DNA from: Myxococcales bacterium
Lineage (GTDB): Bacteria > Myxococcota > Myxococcia > Myxococcales > Myxococcaceae
Reading direction: 5' to 3'
Assembly: GCA_020846875.1 (NCBI GenBank)
Contig: JADLDB010000151.1
Coordinates: 30,552 to 94,551 of the forward strand
Length of the DNA stretch: 64,000 nt
Each line of letters begins with the position of its first letter. Positions within the stretch are counted from its first letter, which is position 1. Below, one piece after another: positions 50,124-58,514 of this stretch. The notes under the pieces were generated by a model, which saw only the letters and a list, made by a program, of their open reading frames with translations, was not told the DNA's origin and made no database searches. The position numbers and the translations under genes are program-made.

Positions 50124-51266
50124 ATGCGCTTCGACACCCTCGCGATCCACGCCGGGCAGCACCCCGATCCTTCGACGGGCGCGATCATGACGCCCGTGTA
50201 CTTCACCTCCACCTACGTCCAGGACGGGCCGGGGGAGCACAAGGGCTACGAGTACAGCCGCACGAAGAACCCCACGCGCACCGCGCTGGAGGCGTGCCTG
50301 GCCGCGCTGGAGGGCGCGAAGTTCGGCTACGCCTTTGCCTCGGGCTGCGCCGCCGCGGACATGCTGATGCACCTGCTGGAGCACGGCGATCACGTGGTGG
50401 TGTCCGACGACGTGTACGGCGGCACCTTCCGGCTCTTCGACAAGGTCTTCAAGCGGCAGGGACTGTCCTTCTCCTTCGTGGACATGACGGACCCGTCCAA
50501 CCTGGAGAAGGCGATCACTCCGAAGACGAAGATGATCTGGGTGGAGACGCCCACCAACCCGATGCTCAAGCTGATCGATCTCGCGCGCGCCGCGGAGATC
50601 GCCAGGAAGCACAAGCTGGTGAGCGTCTGCGACAACACCTTCATGACGCCGTACTTCCAGCGCCCGCTGGAGCTCGGTTTCGACATCGTCACCCACTCCA
50701 CGACGAAGTACCTGAACGGGCACTCGGACTGCGTGGGCGGCTTTGTGTGCACCAGCGATCAGGCGCTCGCCGAGCGGATCGCCTTCCACCAGAACGCGGT
50801 GGGCGGGGTGCCGGGACCGATGGACAGCTTCCTGGTCCTGCGCGGCGTGAAGACGCTGCACCTGCGCATGGAGCGTCACGCGCAGAACGCGGCGAAGGTG
50901 GCTGACTACCTCACCCGGCACCCCAAGGTGACGAAGGTGACATACCCGGGCCTCGAGACGCATCCCCAGCACGCGCTGGCCCGCAAGCAGATGAAGGGCT
51001 TCGGCGGCATGATGATCTTCGACCTGAAGGGCGGCCTGGAGGCGGCCCGGCGCTTCTTGAAGACGGTGAAGGTGTTCGCCTGCGCTGAGTCCCTGGGCGG
51101 GGTGGAGTCCCTCATCGAACACCCGGCGATCATGACCCACGCCTCCATCCCCAAAGAGAACCGTGAGAAGCTGGGAATTACCGACGGGTTGATTCGTCTG
51201 TCCGTGGGCATCGAAGATGCGCAGGATCTGATCGATGACTTGAAGCAGGCCTTCGAGGCCGCCTGA
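50124..51266 (+). CDS. Cystathionine gamma-synthase/gamma-lyase family PLP enzyme
   Basis: This is a 380-residue Cys/Met-metabolism enzyme. It has the family head (FDTLAIHAGQHPDPSTGAI), the PLP lysine K195 in HSTTKYLNGHSD, TPTNPMLK upstream of it and the C-terminal ESLGGVESLIEHPAIMTH. Gamma-synthase and gamma-lyase cannot be told apart by eye. With cystathionine beta-synthase in the same window, gamma-lyase (cystathionine to cysteine, 2-oxobutanoate and ammonia) is the more likely role. ATG start at 50124, 50 bases after the peptidase gene. Confidence 0.92.
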   Translation: MRFDTLAIHAGQHPDPSTGAIMTPVYFTSTYVQDGPGEHKGYEYSRTKNPTRTALEACLAALEGAKFGYAFASGCAAADMLMHLLEHGDHVVVSDDVYGGTFRLFDKVFKRQGLSFSFVDMTDPSNLEKAITPKTKMIWVETPTNPMLKLIDLARAAEIARKHKLVSVCDNTFMTPYFQRPLELGFDIVTHSTTKYLNGHSDCVGGFVCTSDQALAERIAFHQNAVGGVPGPMDSFLVLRGVKTLHLRMERHAQNAAKVADYLTRHPKVTKVTYPGLETHPQHALARKQMKGFGGMMIFDLKGGLEAARRFLKTVKVFACAESLGGVESLIEHPAIMTHASIPKENREKLGITDGLIRLSVGIEDAQDLIDDLKQAFEAA

Positions 51267-51284
51267 TTCCTTTTTGCTCTCCGC

Positions 51285-53441
51285 GTGATCGTCTCGTTGC
51301 TCGCAGTCGTCCTGGCCTCCCCCGCGCTGCCCAAGGCGTGTGAGCCTCCTGCGGCCCGAGACGTGGCCCCGCTCGCCGAGCTGGCCAAGAAGTCCGGGGC
51401 CGTGTCGGTGGGCCTCGACTCCATCGCCACCTGGTGCTTCGACAGCGGCGGCGCCTGGACGGGAGGGCACAAGCTGAAGAAGGGCAAGCAGCCGGATCCC
51501 GAGGCCATCCCTTCCGGCGACTGCGCCAAGGCGATCGGCACCTGCGAGGGCGCCAAGGTGGTGCTGACGGCCGACCTGCGCGCGCTGCTGTACGACGCCC
51601 TGTCGGACATGGAGACGCCGTACCTGGGCCTCAAGTACCCGCCCAAGCGCTCGGGCCTGGCGGAGCGCCCACCGGAGAATGCCGACTGCCGCTCGAAGAA
51701 CCGCAGCGAGCTGTTCGCCCAGGCCCAGGCGCGGATGGACATCGCCCGGCTGGCCAACCAGGCGCAGAGCGAGTACCGGAACTTCCGCACCTGGCTGTAC
51801 AAGGAAGGCCTGAAGTGCGCGCAACTGGTGGCGCGCGGTGAGACGGATCTGACGCGCCGGGGCCTCGCCGTCGACACGCCGGTGGAGAAGGGCGGCGGGA
51901 CGATGCAGGTGGACGGGGGCCTGGCGTTTCCCGCCGGGGCGGCGACGGTGACGAAGGGCGCGCCGAAGGGCGCGGTGGTGGTGACGAAGGACTCGCCCAG
52001 ATCGGCGGTGGTGGTGACGCACACGCCCGAGGGTGCAGCGGGTGGCGCGGCAGCAGCGGGGCCTGCTGGAGCGACTGGTACGGGCGCTGGAGGCGCCGCC
52101 GGCGCGTCTGGTTCGGCAGCGGGTGGCACGGCTTCGGGGGGCGAGGCACCTCCCGGTGGAGGCCCTGCGGGTGCGGGCGTCTCCGGAACATCCGGTGGCG
52201 GCGTTGCGGGCGCGCCGGGGACGGCCACCGCGGGCGGAACAGCAGGAGCGGGTATTCCCGGGGCCGGCGGCGGCGGGGCAGGCGGGGGAGAGACTGGGCC
52301 CTCTGGCGCGAGGGCGGGCGCTTCCGGGGCCGGTGTCGCGGGGGCGGGGGCGGGCGCTCCGGGAGCAGGCGTCGGCGGTGCGGGTGCAGGAACGGCCGGC
52401 GCGGGAGGCCCTCGGGTGGCGGCTGCGGGCGCGGCGGCAGGCGGCGCCGGAGCGGCGGGGACGGCAGGCGGAACGGGACCCGGCCCCGGCGGCACAGGCG
52501 CTGGCGGAACAGGTGCTCCGGCCGGCGGCGGCGCGGTCGGCACGGCTGGCACGGGCACTGCGGGCGTGGCAGCGGCGGGAGCGGCAGTCGGCGGGTCCGC
52601 GGCGAAGGACGTTCCGTTGGGTGGCCCCACGGTCGAGCGACAGAAGGCGCTGGCGTCCTCGATGATCGTCAAGTGGCGCTACCTGGCGGAGCAGCGAAAG
52701 CGCATCGAGCCGGATCCGGACTGGGCCCTGGGCTTCCTGGCCTCCCGCGAGCTGCGCGAGTGCAGGTGCCAGCGGGTCGAGCCGAAGGACATCGTCGCCC
52801 GCCTCGAGGCCGGCGATCGCGTCGCGGCGCTGCAGGCCGATGATGAGAAGAACACGAGGTGCGAGCTCTGCCTCCAGGACTCCTACCCGCCGTGGAAGGT
52901 GCGCGTTCAGAAGCAGTGCGCACAGATGGACGATTTTACGGACTACGAGCTCGGCGTGCTGCAGCGCTCGGACGACGGGAACGGTTTGCCGCCGCGCTGC
53001 TTCGAAGCCAGCCGCATTCGCCGCACGGCCCGGCCTCCTCCGAAGGGACAGGGCACCGCCTCGGCCGGTACCACGACGCCGGGCAAGGGCGGCAGCGCCT
53101 TCATCATCACCAGGAATCCGGATCAACCGGCGCCGGCCCCTGTCGCGCAGGGCGGCGGCGCGGAGCGGCCCAGCGCCTATGCGCCCATCCCTCCAAGAGA
53201 GGACGGACACGTCTACTACCGGGTGTTCATGAGCCGGGCCTGCGAGGCCGAAGTCGAACCGGGGCCCATCCTGGCGCGCACCGGCGACCTGATGCCCGTG
53301 CCGCCCGGGGCCGCGGCGCTGATCGTCAAGAGCCCGTGCGGTGGGCTGGTCGAGGTGTATTTTGGCCGCGAGGAGAAGCCGCGCGTCACCGAGGTGTTCG
53401 CGAAGAATCAGCCGCTGCGCCTGCAGTTCCGCAAGCCATGA
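51285..53441 (+). CDS. Secreted protein with long Gly/Ala-rich low-complexity region
   Basis: This 718-residue protein has a signal peptide (MIVSLLAVVLASPALP). Residues about 18-240 form a Cys-containing helical domain. Residues about 245-445 are almost only Gly, Ala, Pro, Thr and Ser in GAGG and GAPG-type runs. A C-terminal domain of about 270 residues with several Cys follows (RECRCQRVEPKD; NTRCELCLQDS; EVYFGREEKPR). The linker uses many different Gly and Ala codons. The GTG start at 51285 puts the signal peptide first. Its stop overlaps a DUF2378 gene as ATGA (53438-53441). The function is unknown; a surface or spore-coat-like structural role is only a guess. Confidence 0.7.
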   Translation: MIVSLLAVVLASPALPKACEPPAARDVAPLAELAKKSGAVSVGLDSIATWCFDSGGAWTGGHKLKKGKQPDPEAIPSGDCAKAIGTCEGAKVVLTADLRALLYDALSDMETPYLGLKYPPKRSGLAERPPENADCRSKNRSELFAQAQARMDIARLANQAQSEYRNFRTWLYKEGLKCAQLVARGETDLTRRGLAVDTPVEKGGGTMQVDGGLAFPAGAATVTKGAPKGAVVVTKDSPRSAVVVTHTPEGAAGGAAAAGPAGATGTGAGGAAGASGSAAGGTASGGEAPPGGGPAGAGVSGTSGGGVAGAPGTATAGGTAGAGIPGAGGGGAGGGETGPSGARAGASGAGVAGAGAGAPGAGVGGAGAGTAGAGGPRVAAAGAAAGGAGAAGTAGGTGPGPGGTGAGGTGAPAGGGAVGTAGTGTAGVAAAGAAVGGSAAKDVPLGGPTVERQKALASSMIVKWRYLAEQRKRIEPDPDWALGFLASRELRECRCQRVEPKDIVARLEAGDRVAALQADDEKNTRCELCLQDSYPPWKVRVQKQCAQMDDFTDYELGVLQRSDDGNGLPPRCFEASRIRRTARPPPKGQGTASAGTTTPGKGGSAFIITRNPDQPAPAPVAQGGGAERPSAYAPIPPREDGHVYYRVFMSRACEAEVEPGPILARTGDLMPVPPGAAALIVKSPCGGLVEVYFGREEKPRVTEVFAKNQPLRLQFRKP

Positions 53442-53983
53442 GCGAGGACGCCACCAGGGCCATCCCCGGCAAGTTGGTCGACGGCGTGTTTCGCAAGGCG
53501 CTGGGACCGGATCTGACGCCCGCTCTGCTGGAGGCGCTGGCCGAGGTGGGCGTCGACTTGTCCGTGCCGCTCAGGCCCGCCTACCCGCGCCCCACCTGGT
53601 ACCGGGCGATCGAGGTCACCGCCGCCGCGCTCTACGCGCACGAGACGCCCGACGCTCAACTGCGCCTGCTGGGCCAGCACGTCATGCGCGCGCTCAAGGA
53701 TCGGGATCTGATCAAGGGGCCCTGGCTCTCGATGGCCCGGCTGATGGGACCGCGGCGGGCGCTCAAGCAGGCGGCGGACTTCGCCCAGGGCGGGCCGATC
53801 AAGCTGACCCTGGTGGAGAAGGGGAAGCACGAGGTGGAGATCCACGTCGAGGAGGGCGCACAGCCCGAGTTCCTCGCCGGCCTCCTGGAGGGGACCATCT
53901 TCCTCCTCGGAGGGAAGGAGCCGAGCGCGGCCATCGGGGCGCGCACGGCGGTCAGCACCACCTTCCTCACCCGGTGGCGCTGA
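53438..53983 (+). CDS. DUF2378 family protein (myxobacterial paralogous family)
   Basis: This is a 181-residue cytoplasmic-looking protein. The layout matches DUF2378: VDGVFRKALGPDLTPALLEALAEVGVDLS near the start, PRPTWYRAIEV (the conserved P-x-x-x-Y-x-x-x-hydrophobic turn), then a central helical stretch and a beta-hairpin near the end (VEIHVEEGAQPEF). This family is expanded in myxobacteria and is of unknown function, probably regulatory. It is translationally coupled to the Gly/Ala-rich secreted protein, an unusual pairing. Confidence 0.85.
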   Translation: MSEDATRAIPGKLVDGVFRKALGPDLTPALLEALAEVGVDLSVPLRPAYPRPTWYRAIEVTAAALYAHETPDAQLRLLGQHVMRALKDRDLIKGPWLSMARLMGPRRALKQAADFAQGGPIKLTLVEKGKHEVEIHVEEGAQPEFLAGLLEGTIFLLGGKEPSAAIGARTAVSTTFLTRWR

Positions 53984-53991
53984 CGGCGCTT

Positions 53992-54723
53992 TCAGTTGAT
54001 GACGAAGGCCAGCCGGACGAAGGCCCAGGGCCCCAGGTTGCCCTGCACGTCGCGGAACACCGGGTGCCCGAGGATCGCGGAAGGATCTCTCGCCAGGGCC
54101 ACTCCCGCGCTCGCGTCCAGATCAAACGGGGCGAAGTGCTTGCGCCAGCCGACGGTGACCTCGACCATCGGGGCCACGGTCACCAGGCCGTCGCGGACCC
54201 ACAACTGCGCGCCGCCGAGGCCGCCCAGCCGCCAGTCGCCGGTGAACAAGCGGAACTCGTTGGCGAAGCGGGCCTGGAAGAGCGGACCCAGCCACGACAG
54301 CTCGAGGTCGGGCAGCACCGAGAACCAGCGGAGGACGCGGATGCGGGAAGCCGTCTGAGCCCACAGGCCTGCCACCGCGTCGTTGGTGCCCTGCTCCTGA
54401 CCGGCGAGGGCGCGCCCAGCGACGTCGATGCTGACACCGTCGGACTGCCACAGCCGGCCTCGCACGCCCAGCCACCCGCCGCGAAGGAAGGTGCCGGCGC
54501 GGTCGTCGTCGAACAGGTTCCACCCGCCCAACTCGACCTGGATCCGCGTGCCCAGCGCGAGGCGCCCGTCGACGGCCAGGTGGCCCAGCTGGGGCGCCGA
54601 GTACACGGCGGCGAGGGACTCGTTGCCCTTCGCGGGCGCAGGGACCACGGCGCCGTTGACGGTGGGAGGCTCGGCGGCGGCGACCGAGGCGGCGAAGAGA
54701 GCGAGGAGAACGAGGGGGCGCAT
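53992..54723 (-). CDS. Predicted outer-membrane beta-barrel protein
   Basis: This is a 243-residue protein with a signal peptide (MRPLVLLALFAASVAAAEP). The mature sequence alternates hydrophobic and polar residues with frequent aromatics (LALGTRIQVELGGWNLF; GWLGVRGRLWQSDGV; LRWFSVLPDLELSWLG) and ends in VRLAFVIN, a barrel-type end. About 10-12 strands are likely. Role (porin or structural) is unknown. The ATG at 54723 is used; upstream in-frame starts lack a signal peptide at their head. It converges with the DUF2378 gene. Confidence 0.7.
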   Translation of the reverse strand: MRPLVLLALFAASVAAAEPPTVNGAVVPAPAKGNESLAAVYSAPQLGHLAVDGRLALGTRIQVELGGWNLFDDDRAGTFLRGGWLGVRGRLWQSDGVSIDVAGRALAGQEQGTNDAVAGLWAQTASRIRVLRWFSVLPDLELSWLGPLFQARFANEFRLFTGDWRLGGLGGAQLWVRDGLVTVAPMVEVTVGWRKHFAPFDLDASAGVALARDPSAILGHPVFRDVQGNLGPWAFVRLAFVIN

Positions 54724-54835
54724 GGGGAACCTCCGAGAAGCGTGCTGAGTATCACCGGCGGCCGTCCAGCCCGCTGCTCGCATTCGGACGAGCGCGTTGC
54801 GCCGGGCGGGCTGCTCGGGCACCGTGCGCCGGGCG

Positions 54836-56302
54836 ATGGGGCTCCTCTTTCATCGGCTCACATCTGGTGACGACGGGGTGGTGCTGCGCCTGCGCGTCAG
54901 AGCCACCGGGGCCGAGGAGCGGCTGACCGCGCGCGCCCTCACCTCCCGCTGCGGGCGAGTCGTCCAGGCGCTGGCCGAGCGAGGAGTTCGGCCAGGGCAG
55001 CGCGTCGGCGTCTGGGCGCAGGGCACGCTGGACACGCTGGTGGCGCTGACGGCGACCGCGGTCGGCGGCTACGTGACGGTGCCGCTCGATCCGAAGCTGG
55101 GGCCGCTGGAGCTGGGGCACCTCGCGAAGGACGCGCAGCCGGTGGTTGCGCTGGCGTCGGATCCGGAGGCGGTGGCGGGGCGACTGAGCGGCGTCCCGGT
55201 CCTCGGAGTGCCGGCGGGCGAGGCCGCGCTCACCACTCACCGGGCGGTGGACGACGAGCCGCTGCTCATCCTCTACACCTCGGGGACGACGGGCCTGCCC
55301 AAGGGGGCGGTCTTGAGCGCGAGGAACGTGGCGTTCAACCTGGACGCGTTGGCGCAGGCCTGGGGCTGGACGCGCGCGGACGTAGTGGTGCACGCCTTGC
55401 CGCTCTTCCACGTGCACGGGCTGGTGCTGGGGCTGTACGGCTCGCTGCGGAACGGTGCGGGCCTGGACTGGCTGCCGCGCTTCAGCCCGGAAGTCGTCGA
55501 AGACGCCCTCTCCCCCATCGGGGGTGAGGGGAAGGTTCTCTTCGCCGTCCCCACGATGTACCACCGCCTCGCGGACGCGGCAGAGAACTCCCAGGAGCTG
55601 GTCGCAGCGCTCCAGTCCGCGCGCCTGCTCATCTCCGGCTCGGCCGCGCTCCCGCTGCGCGATCACCAACGCCTCCACCGGCTCACCGGCCGGCGGGTGC
55701 TCGAGCGCTACGGCCTGACGGAGACGCTGATCAACACCGCCGTCCTCCCGGGCAGCGAAAGCGAAGCGGGCAGGGTAGGGCAGCCGCTCGAGGGGGTGGA
55801 ACTGCGCCTCGTGGACGACGCGCGCCAGCCGCTGGCCTCCTTCGACGACGCGACGATCGGCGAGGTGGCGGTCCGTGGCCCGCACGTCTTCCTGGGCTAC
55901 TTGAACCGGCCCGACGCGACGGCGGCGGTGAAGGACGAAGGCGGCTGGTACTACACGGGGGATCTGGCGACGCGGCGGGCAGATGGCAGCGTGCGGATCG
56001 TCGGGCGGAGGGCGACGGATCTGATCAAGTGCGGTGGGTACAAGGTGGGTGCGGGGGAGGTCGAGGCGGCGCTCCTCGAGCACCCGCAGGTTCGCGAAGC
56101 GGCGGTGGTGGGCCGGCCGGACGCGGATCTCGGCGAGAAGATCGTTGCCTTTGTGGTCACCTCCGGGGACACGACTCCCGCGGCGCTGCAGGACTTCGTG
56201 GCGAAACAGCTCTCACCCCACAAGCGCCCGCGAGAGGTGCGCGTGGTGGACTCGCTGCCCCGAAACGCGATGGGCAAGGTGCAGAAGGCGAAGCTGCCGT
56301 GA
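54836..56302 (+). CDS. Acyl-CoA synthetase (AMP-binding, malonyl-CoA-synthetase-like)
   Basis: This 488-residue adenylate-forming enzyme activates a carboxylic acid to acyl-AMP and then acyl-CoA. Motifs: phosphate loop YTSGTTGLPKG, ALPLFHVHG, A5 ERYGLTET, A8 YTGDLATRRADG and the C-terminal catalytic Lys in RNAMGKVQKAKL. Size and order match the MatB/ACSF3 subgroup, which makes malonyl- or methylmalonyl-CoA for polyketide or fatty-acid synthesis, but the acid cannot be fixed by eye. The ATG at 54836 is chosen; a TTG 13 codons upstream is possible. A palindromic repeat lies 22 bases after its stop. Confidence 0.88.
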   Translation: MGLLFHRLTSGDDGVVLRLRVRATGAEERLTARALTSRCGRVVQALAERGVRPGQRVGVWAQGTLDTLVALTATAVGGYVTVPLDPKLGPLELGHLAKDAQPVVALASDPEAVAGRLSGVPVLGVPAGEAALTTHRAVDDEPLLILYTSGTTGLPKGAVLSARNVAFNLDALAQAWGWTRADVVVHALPLFHVHGLVLGLYGSLRNGAGLDWLPRFSPEVVEDALSPIGGEGKVLFAVPTMYHRLADAAENSQELVAALQSARLLISGSAALPLRDHQRLHRLTGRRVLERYGLTETLINTAVLPGSESEAGRVGQPLEGVELRLVDDARQPLASFDDATIGEVAVRGPHVFLGYLNRPDATAAVKDEGGWYYTGDLATRRADGSVRIVGRRATDLIKCGGYKVGAGEVEAALLEHPQVREAAVVGRPDADLGEKIVAFVVTSGDTTPAALQDFVAKQLSPHKRPREVRVVDSLPRNAMGKVQKAKLP

Positions 56303-56315
56303 GAGCTCCGTGGAC

Positions 56316-56362
56316 CGCTGCTACTCACTCGACCGAAACGGTCGAGTGAGTCACAACGGACT
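56316..56362 (+). repeat. Dispersed palindromic repeat, copy 2
   Basis: The core 56324-56350 is a perfect palindrome: 12-base arms CTCACTCGACCG/CGGTCGAGTGAG around AAA. No T-run follows. The flank CAACGGAC also matches the copy at 28.6 kb. It sits between the acyl-CoA synthetase stop and the start of a small membrane protein gene. Confidence 0.65.
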
Positions 56363-56447
56363 GCTCGCGGCGCCCAGGGGCGAAGGCAATCGCCTGCCGG
56401 CTCCGGCCGTATTCGCGCCGTCACCCCTTAAAGGAGACGACACGACG

Positions 56448-56765
56448 ATGCGGAATCAAGGACTTCCCCGCTGGCTGATGGTGCTGTTGGCGCTGGTGGC
56501 CGTGGTGGTGTTGGGCCCGCCGGTGCTGGGCTTCCTGCTGGGCCTGGCGGGGTTGGTGGTGGGCCTCGCGGCGGTGCTGCTCAAGCTGGGCGTCATCGCG
56601 CTGGCGATCTTCCTGGTGGTGGCGATGTTCCGCGCGATCCTCGGCGGCGCGTCGCGGCCCACCGATCGCGGCGGCGACAGCCTGGCGCGGCTGGAGCGGC
56701 TGGACAGCTCGAAGCGCTCGCTCGACGAGGAGCTCGAGCGCGCGGTCTCCGCGACCCGTCGTTGA
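56448..56765 (+). CDS. Small two-helix membrane protein
   Basis: This is a 105-residue protein. Two close hydrophobic helices (WLMVLLALVAVVVLGPPVLGFLL; AAVLLKLGVIALAIFLVVAMF) are followed by a charged cytoplasmic tail with heptad-like Leu/Arg (LARLERLDSSKRSLDEELERAV), a likely short coiled coil. A strong AAGGAG ribosome site (56431-56436) fixes the ATG at 56448. It resembles phage-shock-like or stress-linked envelope proteins in layout only; no family is claimed. Confidence 0.72.
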   Translation: MRNQGLPRWLMVLLALVAVVVLGPPVLGFLLGLAGLVVGLAAVLLKLGVIALAIFLVVAMFRAILGGASRPTDRGGDSLARLERLDSSKRSLDEELERAVSATRR

Positions 56766-56847
56766 GTGCTGGCTGGGGTAGGCTTGGGGCCGTAGCCGCG
56801 CATCAACGCGCGCCAGGGGCGAGCGGAGGATCTGAAGGCGCACCCGG

Positions 56848-58215
56848 TTAGGCCCCGGCGAGGAACTCGATCAGGTCGATCTTCGTCACCACCGCGGTGA
56901 TCTTCTGCCCTTCCCGCACCACCGCCACGTTGTCCTGGCCGAACACCTGCCGCAGTTGGGGAATGGTCGTCTCCAGCGTCACCACGCCCTGCAGGGGCGC
57001 GACCAGCGCGTCGATCGGGTCGACCAGCTTGTAGCTGCCGCCGACGAGGCAGTTGAGCAGATCGTACTCGTGGATCATCCCCACCGCGGTGCCGTCCGCC
57101 GCCAGCACCGGCATCTGCGAGATGCCGTGCTTCTTCATGTCCTCGATCACCCGGCCGATCTTCTCGCCCTTCGCGGCGGTGATCAGCGTCTGCTTCCGCG
57201 CGGCCACGATCTCGCGCACCGTCCCCGGGCCCTTCTCCTCGAGGAAGCCGTTATCCCGCATCCACTCGTCCGAGTAGAACTTGGAGATGTACGAGTTCCC
57301 CGAGTCGGGCAGCACCACCACGATCGTCTTGCCCTTGCCGGCTTCCTTCGCCACTTCGATCGCCGCGTGCACCGCCGCGCCCGAGGAGCCGCCGCCGAAG
57401 ATGCCTTCTTCCCGGGCCAGCCGGCGCGCCGCGATGAAGGACTGCCGATCGTCCACCTGGCGCACCTGATCCACCACCTTGAAGTCCATGGCGGCGCACA
57501 GCATGTCCTCGCCGATGCCCTCCACCTTGTAGACGTGCGCGTCGCCCACCTTCCCGGTCTTGAAGTACCCCGCGTAGATGGAGCCGATCGGATCGACGCC
57601 CACGTTCTGGATCTTCGGGTTCTTCTCCTTGAAGAACTTCCCCGCGCCGCTCATCGTGCCGCCGGTGCCCAGGCCCGCCACGAAGTAGTCCACCTTCCCG
57701 TCGAGCTGCTGCCAGATCTCCGGGCCGGTGGTGAGGTAGTGCGCTTCGATGTTGTCCGGCGAGTGGTACTGGTTCGGGTAGAAGGCGCCCGGCGTCTCGC
57801 GCACCAGCCGCTTGGCCGTCTCGTAGTAGCTGCGCGGATCGTCCGCCGGCACGTTGGTCGGCGTCACCACCACCTGCGCGCCCATCGCCTTCAGGCGGTT
57901 CACCTTCTCCGCCGACATCTTGTCGGGCATGGTGAAGATGCACTTGTACCCGCGGACCGCCGCCACCATCGCCAGGCCGAAGCCGGTGTTGCCCGAGGTG
58001 TTCTCGATGATCGTCCCGCCGGGCTTCAGCTTCCCTTCTTTCTCCGCCTTGTCGATCATGTGCACCGCCATGCGGTCCTTGATCGCGCCGCCGGGGTTCA
58101 TGAACTCCAGCTTCACGTAGACGGTGGCGTCGTTGGGGCCGACCAGCTTGTTCAGCTTCACCAGCGGGGTGTGGCCGATCGCGGCGAGGACGGTGTCGTG
58201 GACGTTGACGGGCAT
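56848..58215 (-). CDS. Cystathionine beta-synthase with C-terminal CBS pair
   Basis: This is a 455-residue protein of typical bacterial beta-synthase size. PLP-lysine K46 lies in NPGGAIKDRMAV, the substrate loop is NTSGNTGFGLA, and FVAGLGTGGTMSG binds the PLP phosphate. The C-terminal 130 residues form two CBS modules (QTLITAAKGEKIGRVIEDMKKHGISQMPV; VALVAPLQGVV...QLRQVFGQDNVAVV region) that may bind adenosyl ligands. It joins homocysteine and serine. Together with the Cys/Met PLP enzyme at 50.1 kb it gives reverse transsulfuration to cysteine. O-acetylserine cysteine synthase is the alternative, but CBS domains favour the first. Confidence 0.9.
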   Translation of the reverse strand: MPVNVHDTVLAAIGHTPLVKLNKLVGPNDATVYVKLEFMNPGGAIKDRMAVHMIDKAEKEGKLKPGGTIIENTSGNTGFGLAMVAAVRGYKCIFTMPDKMSAEKVNRLKAMGAQVVVTPTNVPADDPRSYYETAKRLVRETPGAFYPNQYHSPDNIEAHYLTTGPEIWQQLDGKVDYFVAGLGTGGTMSGAGKFFKEKNPKIQNVGVDPIGSIYAGYFKTGKVGDAHVYKVEGIGEDMLCAAMDFKVVDQVRQVDDRQSFIAARRLAREEGIFGGGSSGAAVHAAIEVAKEAGKGKTIVVVLPDSGNSYISKFYSDEWMRDNGFLEEKGPGTVREIVAARKQTLITAAKGEKIGRVIEDMKKHGISQMPVLAADGTAVGMIHEYDLLNCLVGGSYKLVDPIDALVAPLQGVVTLETTIPQLRQVFGQDNVAVVREGQKITAVVTKIDLIEFLAGA

Positions 58216-58268
58216 GCGGGCGTCCGTAGCACCCCGGCGGACGGATCGGGAAGGCCCAAGCGGGCCCC

Positions 58269-58505
58269 TCACATCGCCTTGCGCACCTTGACGTTCTTCA
58301 TCAAGGACTCGATGCGCTCCAGCACCTCGGCCTTGTACACGCGCGATCCGCAGTTCGGGCAGGCCCCCTGCGGCACGTCGGTCAGCACCACCACCTTGCC
58401 GTCCACGGTGAGCCGCACCTCCACGTAGCGGTTGTCGTAGACGCCGCTGCAGGGGCACCGCCCGTAATCACGCTTGGCGTAGTCGGCCATCGAAGGACGT
58501 ACCAT
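58269..58505 (-). CDS. YgiT-type zinc finger protein
   Basis: This is a 78-residue protein. Two CxxC-like pairs (RCPCSG at the start and ACPNCGSRVYKAEVLERIESL) match the YgiT/MqsA zinc-finger domain without the antitoxin's HTH half. No toxin gene lies next to it, so an antitoxin role is unlikely. An ATG five codons in (58490) is equally good. Only 9 bases separate the two divergent starts here (58505 and 58515), so promoters overlap. It reads toward the cystathionine beta-synthase gene, 53 bases away. Confidence 0.78.
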   Translation of the reverse strand: MVRPSMADYAKRDYGRCPCSGVYDNRYVEVRLTVDGKVVVLTDVPQGACPNCGSRVYKAEVLERIESLMKNVKVRKAM

Positions 58506-58514
58506 AATAGACGG

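Noticed and set aside
50070..53210. 1046-codon open frame on the minus strand across the PLP enzyme and the Gly-rich protein
   Set aside because: It spans two real genes with motifs on the other strand and an intergenic gap, and its composition changes abruptly at their borders.
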